DNA of 64,000 nucleotides from Flavobacterium sp. GSB-24 (GTDB lineage Bacteria; Bacteroidota; Bacteroidia; Flavobacteriales; Flavobacteriaceae). The position numbers were made by a program, and so were the translations under genes. The DNA is taken from assembly GCF_027924665.1 (NCBI RefSeq), contig NZ_AP027043.1, forward strand, positions 2,542,001 to 2,606,000. The letters are read 5' to 3'. Under the pieces are notes generated by a model, which did not search any database, was not told where the DNA came from, and saw nothing but the letters and a program-made list of their open reading frames with translations. This document shows, piece by piece, positions 17,593 through 26,015 of this stretch; within the stretch, counting starts at the first letter, position 1; each line of letters opens with the position of its first letter.

Positions 17593-18306
17593 ATGAAGCA
17601 CATTTTATTTTTCATATTGTTTTTTACTGCGTTGTCAGTATCAGCCCAAGCCGAATTTAATTCTAAATTCAAAGCTATTCCCGCACCAAAGTTTAGTGCA
17701 AAACCAAAAAAAATTCCAGCTCCTGAGACAAAAGATCCACAGGCAGAATTAAATGATATTCCAAGTATTAAAACCCCAAACGTTTTTGAAAATACAACGA
17801 TAACTCAAAAATCTAAATTTCAGATTGGAGAAGAAAAAAGCAAATTTACCATGTCTACAGAAACCGATTTTGCCAATCCAGGCGATCGCTATGTGGCAAA
17901 AATGGAAAAAGATCTTGATAAATCTTTAAAAGATGCCGGATTGCGAGAAGGCAGAGGTGTTTTGGTGAAGAAAAACATTTCGCTGGGTGATTTTAAAACC
18001 AAATCAGAATATTTTATTGTGAAGTTCCGTGATTTTGGAGCTATTGATGGGGATTTAGTGAAAGTTTCTTCAAATGAACTTGTAGTGCGAGATCGACTTT
18101 TATTAGATTCTAATTTTCAACAAGTAAAAATTAATCTTAATCCAGGTTTTAATAAATTAGATTTCGAAGCTTTAAATATTGGAACGCTTGGGGGAAATAC
18201 TGCCGAGATCCAAGTATATGACGATAAAGGCACAATGGTTACCAGTGATTACTGGGATAATCTAGCTGCCGGCTTTAAAGCTTCAATTGTAGTTACAAAA
18301 GAATAA
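17593..18306 (+). CDS. Secreted hypothetical protein, 237 aa
   Basis: Counted from the ATG at 17593, the protein begins with a classical signal peptide (MKHILFFILFFTALSVSAQ). A proline/lysine-rich segment (KFKAIPAPKFSAKPKKIPAP) follows, then a mixed alpha/beta region. I do not recognise the family; similar secreted proteins of unknown role occur across Flavobacteriia. An in-frame extension of 30 residues to 17503 would bury the signal peptide and overlaps the promoter, so it is rejected. An imperfect hairpin follows the stop codon. Confidence 0.78.
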   Translation: MKHILFFILFFTALSVSAQAEFNSKFKAIPAPKFSAKPKKIPAPETKDPQAELNDIPSIKTPNVFENTTITQKSKFQIGEEKSKFTMSTETDFANPGDRYVAKMEKDLDKSLKDAGLREGRGVLVKKNISLGDFKTKSEYFIVKFRDFGAIDGDLVKVSSNELVVRDRLLLDSNFQQVKINLNPGFNKLDFEALNIGTLGGNTAEIQVYDDKGTMVTSDYWDNLAAGFKASIVVTKE

Positions 18307-18343
18307 GATAAGATCATTTTCTTGATCCTATCTTTATCTTATT
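18302..18343 (+). terminator. Imperfect hairpin after the secreted hypothetical gene
   Basis: AAGATAAGATCA and TGATCCTATCTTTATCTT can pair with bulges around a T-rich loop, overlapping the stop codon. It lies between convergent genes, and terminator function is plausible but the stem is not perfect. Confidence 0.5.
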
Positions 18344-18358
18344 GATGTTTGTTTCTTC

Positions 18359-19621
18359 TTATATAATAACTTTTTCAGCATCTGGTTTTTTTCCGCTGCC
18401 AGTTTCTTTTAATAGAAAACTCACTAAAATGGCTATTGTAATTCCGATAATCCAAAATAGTCCTGCCTGCTGAAAATGACTTGTTTTATCAACAGTTTCA
18501 TCAAGGGTTCTGCCGAATAAGCGACTGAATAATGGACTTAAGAGCGTTGTTACACCAAAAGTTATAAAATTGATGGCTCCTGTAGCACTTCCTTTTACAT
18601 TATCTGGATTAGCTTCTTTAATGATAGAATATGGAATCATAGCAGCTCCAGAAGCAACGCCTAATAAAAACATACTGTATTTTGCTGGAAGTAGATCTGG
18701 AAAATACAGCAATTGAATTAAAGCTGCAATCATAAAGACAGCACCAAATACCAAAACTGGTTTTCGTTTATTTATCTTGTCTGTAATATATCCTAACAAC
18801 GGACATCCGAAAACCCAGCCAAAAGCTACCATAGCGCTCGAGATTGTTGCCGTATGAAAGTCGAAAGCACGGTCTTTTTGAAAAAAATCCACAGCCCAAG
18901 TCATTGCAAATATAGTTGTCGGCGCAAATAGCAATCCCGAAATTATACCGCAAAACCAAGATTGCGGATTGCTAAAAACGATTTTATAAGGATTTAGCAG
19001 ACTTTGTTTCTTTTCTGTACTTTCTATATTTTTATCTGCGATGTTGGAAGGAGTTATAAACCAAAGTCCGAAAGCTACAATGATTGTGAAAATTCCAATC
19101 GAGAGCCAAAACGTATTGATATTCATTCCTTCTTCAATCAACGGCCCAACAACAAATTGTCCTGCAGAACCACCAAGCATTCCGAGGCATTGTGTAAATC
19201 CAATGGCTGTTGCGAGTGATTTTGCAGAAAATCCTTTACTGGCCAAATAGACACAGCCTGGAAAAGCAAAAGCGCATCCCGCACCTTGAAACAATCGGCC
19301 GACAACGCCGCTAAACTGACTGGAAATCATAAATAATAAACAGCCGATTCCTAAAATAAGTGCTCCTGCAAAAAGTGAATATTTAGCTCCAAATCGGTCC
19401 AGAGCAATTCCAGCAATTAAACTACAGGTGGAATAGGTGTAATAATAAGTGCCGACAATTTCTACTAGTCTAATTTCATTCACAGAAAAACTCTGCGAAA
19501 GTTCTGGAAACATTACTGCTGGAGCAGAACGTATTACATAATCTAAAAAATAGAAAATCAAACCAAATACCCATGCAATAACATAGTATTTGGTGTATGA
19601 TTTATTGGTATTTATATCCAT
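18359..19621 (-). CDS. MFS transporter
   Basis: A 420-residue inner-membrane protein with twelve predicted helices. The MFS signature between helices 2 and 3 is visible (GIALDRFGAKYSLFAGALILG, about 74-94), and the central cytoplasmic loop lies near residue 200-215. The substrate is unknown. It is 16 bp downstream of the pyruvate oxidase gene and probably cotranscribed with it, which hints at a carboxylate or related metabolite; that is inference only. Confidence 0.87.
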   Translation of the reverse strand: MDINTNKSYTKYYVIAWVFGLIFYFLDYVIRSAPAVMFPELSQSFSVNEIRLVEIVGTYYYTYSTCSLIAGIALDRFGAKYSLFAGALILGIGCLLFMISSQFSGVVGRLFQGAGCAFAFPGCVYLASKGFSAKSLATAIGFTQCLGMLGGSAGQFVVGPLIEEGMNINTFWLSIGIFTIIVAFGLWFITPSNIADKNIESTEKKQSLLNPYKIVFSNPQSWFCGIISGLLFAPTTIFAMTWAVDFFQKDRAFDFHTATISSAMVAFGWVFGCPLLGYITDKINKRKPVLVFGAVFMIAALIQLLYFPDLLPAKYSMFLLGVASGAAMIPYSIIKEANPDNVKGSATGAINFITFGVTTLLSPLFSRLFGRTLDETVDKTSHFQQAGLFWIIGITIAILVSFLLKETGSGKKPDAEKVII

Positions 19622-19637
19622 GATTCTTTAATTAAGC

Positions 19638-21374
19638 TTAAATGCCTTCTTTTAAATGTTTATAGTTGGATTTAATGGTGTCTAAAACTTCTTCCATTTT
19701 ACCGCCCAGCATTAATCTTGTCATCGATTTTGCCATTCCAATTACTTGTTCCCATTCTACTTTTGGAGGCATTGCCAGCGCATTTGGATTAGTGAAAATA
19801 TTTAATAAAACAGGACCATTATGGCGAAAAGCATTTTCAATTGCTCCCTGAACTTCTTCAGGTTTATGAACATTTACGCCCTGAAATCCCATTGCTTGAG
19901 CAATTAGACCAAAATCAGGATTTACCATATCTGTTTCGTTGTCGGGTAAACCGCTAACTTCCATTTCAAGTTTTACCATTCCCAAAGCACGGTTGTTGAA
20001 AACAATAATTTTGATTGGAATATTATATTGATGAATGGTTGCCAAGTCTCCTAAAAGCATAGAAAGACCGCCGTCGCCACACATGGCAATAACTTGTCTT
20101 TCAGGATGCGCCAAAGCAGCCCCAATAGCCATTGGCATCGCATTGGCCATAGAACCGTGGTTAAAAGAACCTAACATTTTTCGCTGTCCCGTTCCTTTAA
20201 TGAAACGAGCTCCCCAAACACAGCTCATACCAGTATCTACGGTAAAAACTGCATCTTGATCTGCCAGTTTATCAATGATATGTGCTACATATTCGGGCTG
20301 AATGGTGTCTTCTCCGCCATTATCATTAATATAAGTATTCATGCTTTCTTTTACACTGCTGTATAATTTTAACTGCGCTTGTAAAAAACTATCATCTGTT
20401 TTTGCTTCCAAAAGCGGCAGTAAAGCTTCTATCGTATCGGCAACATCACCGCATAGACCCATATAGAGATTGGCTCTTCTTCCTAAACGTTCTGTGCTTG
20501 TGTCAATTTGAATGATTTTATTGTCTGAAGGCATGAATTTATCATAAGGAAAATCAGTTCCTAATAATAAAACCAAATGTGATTCGTGCATACTGTGATA
20601 AGCAGAAGGCTGACCGAGTAAACCTGTCATTCCTATTTCGTTAGGATTATTCGGCTGAATGCTCATTTTTCCTCTAAAAGAATATCCAACAGGAGCTTTA
20701 ATATGCTGAGACAACTGCACTACTTGATCGTGTGCTTTTTCAGCTCCGATACCGCAGAACAAAGTTATTTTTGAGCTTTCATTAATAGCTTTTGCTAAAT
20801 GCTGTAATTCAGTATCAGAAGGTCGGATAACAGGATTACAATGAAAATATTGAGTAGAAATATTGCTTTCAACAGCTTTTAATTCAGAAACGTCGCCAGG
20901 TAAACCAATAACAGCAACGCCTTTTTTGCCTAAAGCATGTTGTATGGCTGTTTGGATAATTCTAGGTGCTTGCTCCGCTGTCATAATCATTTGATTATAG
21001 TGGCTGCAATCGTCAAAAAGTTTAATGGTATTGGTTTCTTGGAAATAATCCATTCCCATTTCGCTGGTATTAATCGTAGAAGCAATTGCTAAAAGAGGAA
21101 CATGCGAACGATGTGCATCATACAATCCATTAATTAAATGAACGTGACCGGGACCACAGCTTCCAGCGCAAACAGCAAAACCGTCTAATTCTGCTTCGGC
21201 CGCTGCAGCATACGCGCCAACTTCTTCATGTCGCACATGAATCCATTTTATTTTTCCGCTTCTGCGAATGGCATCATTAAAATGATTTAAACTATCGCCA
21301 GTAACCGCATAAACGCGTTTCACTCCAGCTTCTACCAACATATCTACTAATTGTTCGGCAACTATTTTACTCAT
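19638..21374 (-). CDS. poxB: Thiamine-diphosphate pyruvate oxidase / pyruvate dehydrogenase (quinone)
   Basis: A 578-residue ThDP enzyme. The N-terminal domain closely follows E. coli PoxB: GVKRVYAVTGDSLNHFNDA, WIHVRHEEVGAYAA with the activating Glu, VCAGSCGPGHVHLINGLYDA. The central FAD-type domain lies about 190-330. The ThDP motif GDGGLSMLLGDL...NN is at about 432-465. PoxB oxidises pyruvate to acetate and CO2, passing electrons to quinone at the membrane; acetolactate-synthase-like paralogues are an alternative, but the N-terminal pattern favours PoxB. The C-terminal lipid-binding helix is short (SMTRLMLGGKMEEV). It is followed by an MFS transporter. Confidence 0.88.
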   Translation of the reverse strand: MSKIVAEQLVDMLVEAGVKRVYAVTGDSLNHFNDAIRRSGKIKWIHVRHEEVGAYAAAAEAELDGFAVCAGSCGPGHVHLINGLYDAHRSHVPLLAIASTINTSEMGMDYFQETNTIKLFDDCSHYNQMIMTAEQAPRIIQTAIQHALGKKGVAVIGLPGDVSELKAVESNISTQYFHCNPVIRPSDTELQHLAKAINESSKITLFCGIGAEKAHDQVVQLSQHIKAPVGYSFRGKMSIQPNNPNEIGMTGLLGQPSAYHSMHESHLVLLLGTDFPYDKFMPSDNKIIQIDTSTERLGRRANLYMGLCGDVADTIEALLPLLEAKTDDSFLQAQLKLYSSVKESMNTYINDNGGEDTIQPEYVAHIIDKLADQDAVFTVDTGMSCVWGARFIKGTGQRKMLGSFNHGSMANAMPMAIGAALAHPERQVIAMCGDGGLSMLLGDLATIHQYNIPIKIIVFNNRALGMVKLEMEVSGLPDNETDMVNPDFGLIAQAMGFQGVNVHKPEEVQGAIENAFRHNGPVLLNIFTNPNALAMPPKVEWEQVIGMAKSMTRLMLGGKMEEVLDTIKSNYKHLKEGI

Positions 21375-21510
21375 GAGTTATATTTTAAAATTAATATTTC
21401 GAAAGTGCACATTGGTTATGGTTTACTTCTTAATAATTATATTTTAAAGTATTTTGCAGTGATCTGAAGGGGTTCTATAAAATTAAGGAAAAGATTTGGT
21501 TTTTCTAGTA

Positions 21511-21661
21511 GAGGTTCTAAGATACTTAGATGCTAAGATTCTAAGATTTTATTTTTCAAGTATAAAAAAAAGGTTCAAAGAAAAAAGTTTAAACCTTTTT
21601 TCTTTGAACCTTTCAGCTAAGAAACTTAGCATCTCAGCATCTCAGAACCTTAGCCTCTAAG
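21511..21661. repeat. Nested hairpin with octamer-repeat arms
   Basis: The outer arms are octamer repeats: GGTTCTAAGATACTTAGATG at 21513-21532 and its inverse type CATCTCAGAACCTTAGCCTC near 21638-21657. Inside is a perfect 18-bp stem, AAAGGTTCAAAGAAAAAA at 21569-21586 with TTTTTTCTTTGAACCTTT at 21596-21613. It lies immediately downstream of the minus-strand lipoprotein gene (21663), so the inner stem may be its terminator. The outer arms are repeat-derived. Confidence 0.8.
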
Positions 21662-21662
21662 A

Positions 21663-22190
21663 TTAGAACGGATCCGCAGTCACTCTAAACTTCATATCTG
21701 CTTTTACGGTCACATCTTTTGTAAGGGTTTCTTTTAAGGTTACCTGAGTTCTAATTTTGTAGCTGTCTGCTTTTATGTACTGATCTAATTTTTTATCGGT
21801 GCAAATCAAATCGATTGTATTTGCACTTGCATTAATGTTTTCTTGGTAAGCTAATTCAACTTCATCAGAATTGGTTGTCGAAATATATAGATGAACCGAC
21901 TTTAAAAACGTAAAAGTTTTATCGGAAGGATCAGAAATGGATAATTTAAGTGATCTGATTTTTACATCTTTGACCAAACTAGCCTTCGTTTTATTGTTTT
22001 CAAATTCAGCTGAAGAATTGGTTGTAACATCGGGAGTGATTATTTCCGAAGGTAAATTGATAGGAGATGTGCTCTTAATTTTAATAGAAGTCTCATTCGA
22101 AATATTGAAACTTAATAGATCATCAACAGCATCACAAGAAGTTAAAACTAACGATAATAATAGGGTAACGGCAACAAATTTTGATTTCAT
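21663..22190 (-). CDS. Hypothetical lipoprotein, 175 aa
   Basis: A lipoprotein with lipobox LTSC (cysteine 19) followed by DAVDD. The mature part is a beta-rich domain of about 155 residues without recognised motifs; it contains many Ser/Thr/Asp residues and only one further Cys (LICTDKK). I do not recognise the family. The gene is bounded on both sides by octamer-repeat hairpins (21511-21661 and 22256-22351), as if it were a self-contained unit. The stop codon comes right after ADPF. Confidence 0.72.
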   Translation of the reverse strand: MKSKFVAVTLLLSLVLTSCDAVDDLLSFNISNETSIKIKSTSPINLPSEIITPDVTTNSSAEFENNKTKASLVKDVKIRSLKLSISDPSDKTFTFLKSVHLYISTTNSDEVELAYQENINASANTIDLICTDKKLDQYIKADSYKIRTQVTLKETLTKDVTVKADMKFRVTADPF

Positions 22191-22255
22191 AGTTAAATTG
22201 TAATTGGGTTCTTCGTTATATACGAAATATTTTCTTTTTTAGATTTTTTTTACAG

Positions 22256-22351
22256 AAACTAAGTTGCTAAGGTTCTAAGGCGCTAAGTTTTTTCTTTTTT
22301 AGGTTATAAATAAAACTAAGAACCTTAGTATCTCAGAACCTTAGAACCTTT
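22256..22351. repeat. Inverted octamer repeat upstream of guaA
   Basis: CTAAGTTGCTAAGGTTCTAAGG (in pieces, 22259-22280) is mirrored by CTAAGAACCTTAG and CTCAGAACCTTAGAACC (22316-22348). It belongs to the same 8-bp-period family as the elements at 3291, 21511 and 54162. It sits between the divergent lipoprotein gene and guaA. Confidence 0.75.
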
Positions 22352-22398
22352 CTAAAAAAAAAATCAAAATTCCATTTTTCAATTTCGAATATAAAAAG

Positions 22399-22406
22399 TA
22401 TTTTTG
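22399..22406 (+). promoter_or_regulatory. Promoter -7 element of guaA (TATTTTTG)
   Basis: An exact TAnnTTTG match ends only 3 bp before the ATG at 22410. A start of transcription at the usual distance would fall on or next to the start codon, predicting a nearly leaderless mRNA. The -33 element is weak. Confidence 0.5.
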
Positions 22407-22409
22407 CGC

Positions 22410-23939
22410 ATGCAACACAACGTACTTATTTTAGATTTCGGATCGCAATATACTCAACTTATTGCGCGTAGAGTTCGCGAATTAAATATATTCTGCGAAA
22501 TTTTTCCTTACAATCACATTCCAAGTGATTTATCAAGTTATAAAGCCGTAATTTTAGGAGGAAGCCCTTTCTCTGTTAGAGGAGAAGACGCACCACATCC
22601 TGACTTATCGCAAATTAGAGGCAAACTTCCAATGCTTGCCGTTTGTTACGGAGCGCAGTATTTAGCGCACTTCAGCGGTGGAGAAGTAGCAGCTTCAAAT
22701 ACCAGAGAATATGGTAGAGCAAACTTATCTTATATTAAAGAGAATGAAACTTTTTTTGAAGGAGTTTCAGAAAACAGTCAAGTTTGGATGAGCCACAGTG
22801 ATAGTATCAAAGCGCTTCCAACAAATGCTGTAAAATTAGCAAGCACGCATGATGTAGAATTTGCAGCTTACAAAATTGAAGGCGAAACTACTTATGCCAT
22901 TCAATACCATCCAGAGGTTTACCATTCAACAGATGGATCAAAAATGCTGGAAAACTTTTTAGTTAAAATTGCCGAAGTTCCTCAAAACTTTACACCAAAT
23001 GCTTTCGTAGAAGAAATGGTGGGAGAATTAAAAGAGAAATTAGGAAATGATAAAGTTGTTTTAGGATTATCAGGCGGTGTAGATTCTACTGTTGCTGCGG
23101 TTTTATTGCATCAGGCAATTGGTAAAAATCTTTACTGTATTTTCGTAAACAACGGTCTTTTACGTAAAAACGAGTTCCAAAATGTATTGAACCAATATAA
23201 GGGAATGGGATTAAATGTAAAAGGTGTAGATGCAGGAGATCGTTTTCTTTCTGAACTAGCAGGAATTAGTGATCCTGAAACCAAACGTAAAACTATTGGA
23301 CGTGTTTTCATCGAAGTTTTTGATGACGAATCACACTTAATTGAAGACGTAAAATGGTTAGCACAAGGAACAATTTACCCAGACGTTATCGAGTCTGTTT
23401 CTGTAAAAGGACCATCTGCAACTATTAAATCGCACCATAATGTTGGTGGATTGCCAGATTATATGAAATTAAAAATTGTAGAACCACTTAGAATGTTGTT
23501 TAAAGACGAAGTTCGTAGAGTTGGAGCTACTTTAGGAATAGATCCTGAATTATTAGGAAGACACCCTTTTCCAGGACCAGGATTATCAATTAGAATTTTA
23601 GGAGATATTACTCCAGAGAAAGTACAAATTTTACAAGATGTTGATTCTGTTTTTATCGAAGGATTAAAATCTTGGGGATTGTACGACAAAGTTTGGCAGG
23701 CTGGAGCGATTTTGCTTCCGGTAAACAGTGTTGGAGTTATGGGCGATGAGCGTACTTACGAAAAAGTAGTAGCGCTTAGAGCAGTAGAATCAACAGATGG
23801 TATGACTGCTGACTGGGTTCACTTACCGTATGATTTCTTGATGAAAGTATCGAACGATATTATCAACAAGGTAAAAGGTGTGAATCGTGTAGTTTACGAT
23901 ATTAGTTCAAAACCACCTGCAACAATTGAGTGGGAATAG
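22410..23939 (+). CDS. guaA: GMP synthase (glutamine-hydrolysing)
   Basis: A 509-residue two-subunit-type fused enzyme that converts XMP, ATP and glutamine to GMP, the last step of guanine nucleotide synthesis. The class-I glutamine amidotransferase domain (1-190) has AVCYGAQY with the nucleophilic cysteine and QYHPEVYHS with the catalytic His. The ATP-pyrophosphatase P-loop is [11 protein letters not shown] near 215. The C-terminal dimerisation domain ends KPPATIEWE, the standard terminus. The ATG at 22410 ([12 protein letters not shown]) is preferred over an in-frame TTG two codons earlier, which lies inside the promoter. A strong terminator follows at 23951. Confidence 0.97.
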   Translation: MQHNVLILDFGSQYTQLIARRVRELNIFCEIFPYNHIPSDLSSYKAVILGGSPFSVRGEDAPHPDLSQIRGKLPMLAVCYGAQYLAHFSGGEVAASNTREYGRANLSYIKENETFFEGVSENSQVWMSHSDSIKALPTNAVKLASTHDVEFAAYKIEGETTYAIQYHPEVYHSTDGSKMLENFLVKIAEVPQNFTPNAFVEEMVGELKEKLGNDKVVLGLSGGVDSTVAAVLLHQAIGKNLYCIFVNNGLLRKNEFQNVLNQYKGMGLNVKGVDAGDRFLSELAGISDPETKRKTIGRVFIEVFDDESHLIEDVKWLAQGTIYPDVIESVSVKGPSATIKSHHNVGGLPDYMKLKIVEPLRMLFKDEVRRVGATLGIDPELLGRHPFPGPGLSIRILGDITPEKVQILQDVDSVFIEGLKSWGLYDKVWQAGAILLPVNSVGVMGDERTYEKVVALRAVESTDGMTADWVHLPYDFLMKVSNDIINKVKGVNRVVYDISSKPPATIEWE

Positions 23940-23950
23940 CAGCGTATTTT

Positions 23951-23990
23951 AAAATTAAGGTCTTACATTTGTAAGGCCTTAATTTTTTAT
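23951..23990 (+). terminator. Terminator of guaA
   Basis: AAATTAAGGTCTTAC and GTAAGGCCTTAATTT pair almost perfectly around a 4-nt loop and run into six T residues, 12 bp after the guaA stop codon. Confidence 0.88.
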
Positions 23991-24002
23991 AACCTACTAT
24001 TT

Positions 24003-25919
24003 ATGAGAGAACTTTTAACAATTTCTCTTGTCTTTATTTTGTCTTTTAACAAAATAACTGCGCAAGATTCAATTATTGAGCACAAGATTCAAAAAGGAGA
24101 AACTGCTTATTTTATTGCCCAAAAGTATAAGGTTTCTATAGATGAGATTTACAAACTCAACCCCGAATCGCAAAATGGAATCAAGGATAATCAGATTATA
24201 AAGATTCCAGTTCACAACTCCCAAACCATAATTAAAGAGCAAAGTAAAACACATATTGTTGCGCCCAAAGAAACGCTCTTCGGCTTATCTAAACAATATC
24301 ATGTTTCTGTAGAAGCCATTCAAAATGCTAATCAAGAAATTCTTGCCAGCGGACTTCAAATCGGTCAAGAATTAATAATTCCTCAAAATTCAGAACATTC
24401 ATCTAAGCAGGAAACTGTTGTTTCATCTAAAACCACTCATCAGGTTTTGGCTAAAGAATCTTTGTTTAGTATTGCGAGACAATACAATGTTTCGGTTCAG
24501 GATTTAGAAAACTTAAATAAAGAAATACTTCAAAACGGACTGCAGATTGGTCAGACGATTGTCATTCCAAACAAAAGAAAAACTTTAGACGGAAGAGTTC
24601 GTGTCATTAATCAAGAAACTGTTTTTCATGTGGTTGAACCAAAAGAAACAAAGTTTTCTATTGCAAAGAAATACGGAATCTCTATCGATCAGCTTGAATC
24701 TCAAAATCCAGAAATTGTAAACGGATTGGTAGTTGGCAACAAATTGGCAATTAATACAACAGCAATAAAACCAGCCAACGAAAGTGAAGAATTGATGCTG
24801 GCTTTGGCAGAAAAGCAGGTTGTGGTTGAAAAGACAAAAGCAAAAACAGTTGAGATAGATGATTTAAAAGATCGTCTTATTGTTCAGAAAGAGATGAATC
24901 AGAAAATTATAAAGATTAATGATCTGAAAGTAAATCTGAATGACATGAATGGTTCCAAAGAAAATTCGGTAGAAAAACTGCGTTTGGTATTAGAAGCCAA
25001 TAAAAATGTTCAGGATATTTTAATGGCAAAATTAGATTCGTTAGTCAATTCGATGAATAATGATTTGAAAGAATTGAAGAGAATGGATATTTTAAATGTT
25101 GATGAATCAAAAAGATTGGAAAAACAATCTTCTGAGGGAATCAATAAAACCAATGAATTATCTTCTCAATTAAAGAAAGAACTGGCAGAAAATAGAAAAG
25201 CTTATGCCGGTTTGATGAATAAAGTAGAACGAATTGCAGTTGAGGAAAATCAGGAGTATAAGAAGAAAATCCGCGAAAGCGAAAAAAATAATAATGCAGC
25301 TTCTTTGCAGCAGCGTTTGTCGTTAGAAGAAATTAAACGTTATAAAATAGAGCAGGAGCAGGGTGATGCACAAAATCAGCTTTTGATTGCAAAAATTGAC
25401 TCGCTCGATATTCAGAAAAAAATAGAAGTAAAAAGACACATCAGTAAAGCTGCTTATTACAGTATGGAAGCTAGAAAATTTGACGACAAGCTGGCTTTGG
25501 TTAAATTGAAAAAATATCAGGATGAAGCGGTTAAAAAACAGAATAAAAATTCTACTGCCGAAAGTTCAAAAACAATTTCATTGGAAGAAATGAAACAAGA
25601 ATTGAAAGACAATCCGTTAAGAGCTGATAAAACAGTAAAAGTGGAAGTTTATGATAATCTTAAAGAAGTTTCGAATGGGTATTACTTAGTTTTGGGTATA
25701 TTTACAGACGCAGTTGAGCGCGATAAGTTTATTATGAAACTCATTGATTCTGGCGATTTTAACGCTAGTTTCTTCTTTAATATTAACAGCCTTTCATACT
25801 ATGTGTACAGCGATAAATTCGAAAACATGGAAGAAGTGCTTTATCAATGCAAGAAAAAAGAAGAAGATGAGTTATATAAAGAAGTCATTATTGCCAAAGT
25901 AGAAATTGATTTGAGGTAA
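24003..25919 (+). CDS. Secreted protein with four LysM domains and coiled coil
   Basis: A 638-residue exported protein (signal peptide to about residue 20). Four LysM peptidoglycan-binding modules follow, near 25-68, 82-126, 143-187 and 207-250, each with the KGETxxxIAxKYxVS pattern. A long charged coiled-coil region spans about 260-540. The C-terminus (about 555-638; NGYYLVLGIFTDAVERDKF) resembles a SPOR-like small alpha/beta domain. It is likely a cell-wall-bound scaffold in the periplasm. It is followed 54 bp later by another four-LysM protein, so the pair may act together. No enzymatic domain is seen. Confidence 0.85.
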   Translation: MRELLTISLVFILSFNKITAQDSIIEHKIQKGETAYFIAQKYKVSIDEIYKLNPESQNGIKDNQIIKIPVHNSQTIIKEQSKTHIVAPKETLFGLSKQYHVSVEAIQNANQEILASGLQIGQELIIPQNSEHSSKQETVVSSKTTHQVLAKESLFSIARQYNVSVQDLENLNKEILQNGLQIGQTIVIPNKRKTLDGRVRVINQETVFHVVEPKETKFSIAKKYGISIDQLESQNPEIVNGLVVGNKLAINTTAIKPANESEELMLALAEKQVVVEKTKAKTVEIDDLKDRLIVQKEMNQKIIKINDLKVNLNDMNGSKENSVEKLRLVLEANKNVQDILMAKLDSLVNSMNNDLKELKRMDILNVDESKRLEKQSSEGINKTNELSSQLKKELAENRKAYAGLMNKVERIAVEENQEYKKKIRESEKNNNAASLQQRLSLEEIKRYKIEQEQGDAQNQLLIAKIDSLDIQKKIEVKRHISKAAYYSMEARKFDDKLALVKLKKYQDEAVKKQNKNSTAESSKTISLEEMKQELKDNPLRADKTVKVEVYDNLKEVSNGYYLVLGIFTDAVERDKFIMKLIDSGDFNASFFFNINSLSYYVYSDKFENMEEVLYQCKKKEEDELYKEVIIAKVEIDLR

Positions 25920-26015
25920 TTTTTGAACGATTAAACAAACGGCGCGAATTTTGCTTTAAGGAAAATTTGTAACTTGCTTTTAGAATTAGAAATTAAATTG
26001 TTTTTAAGCCTTATT

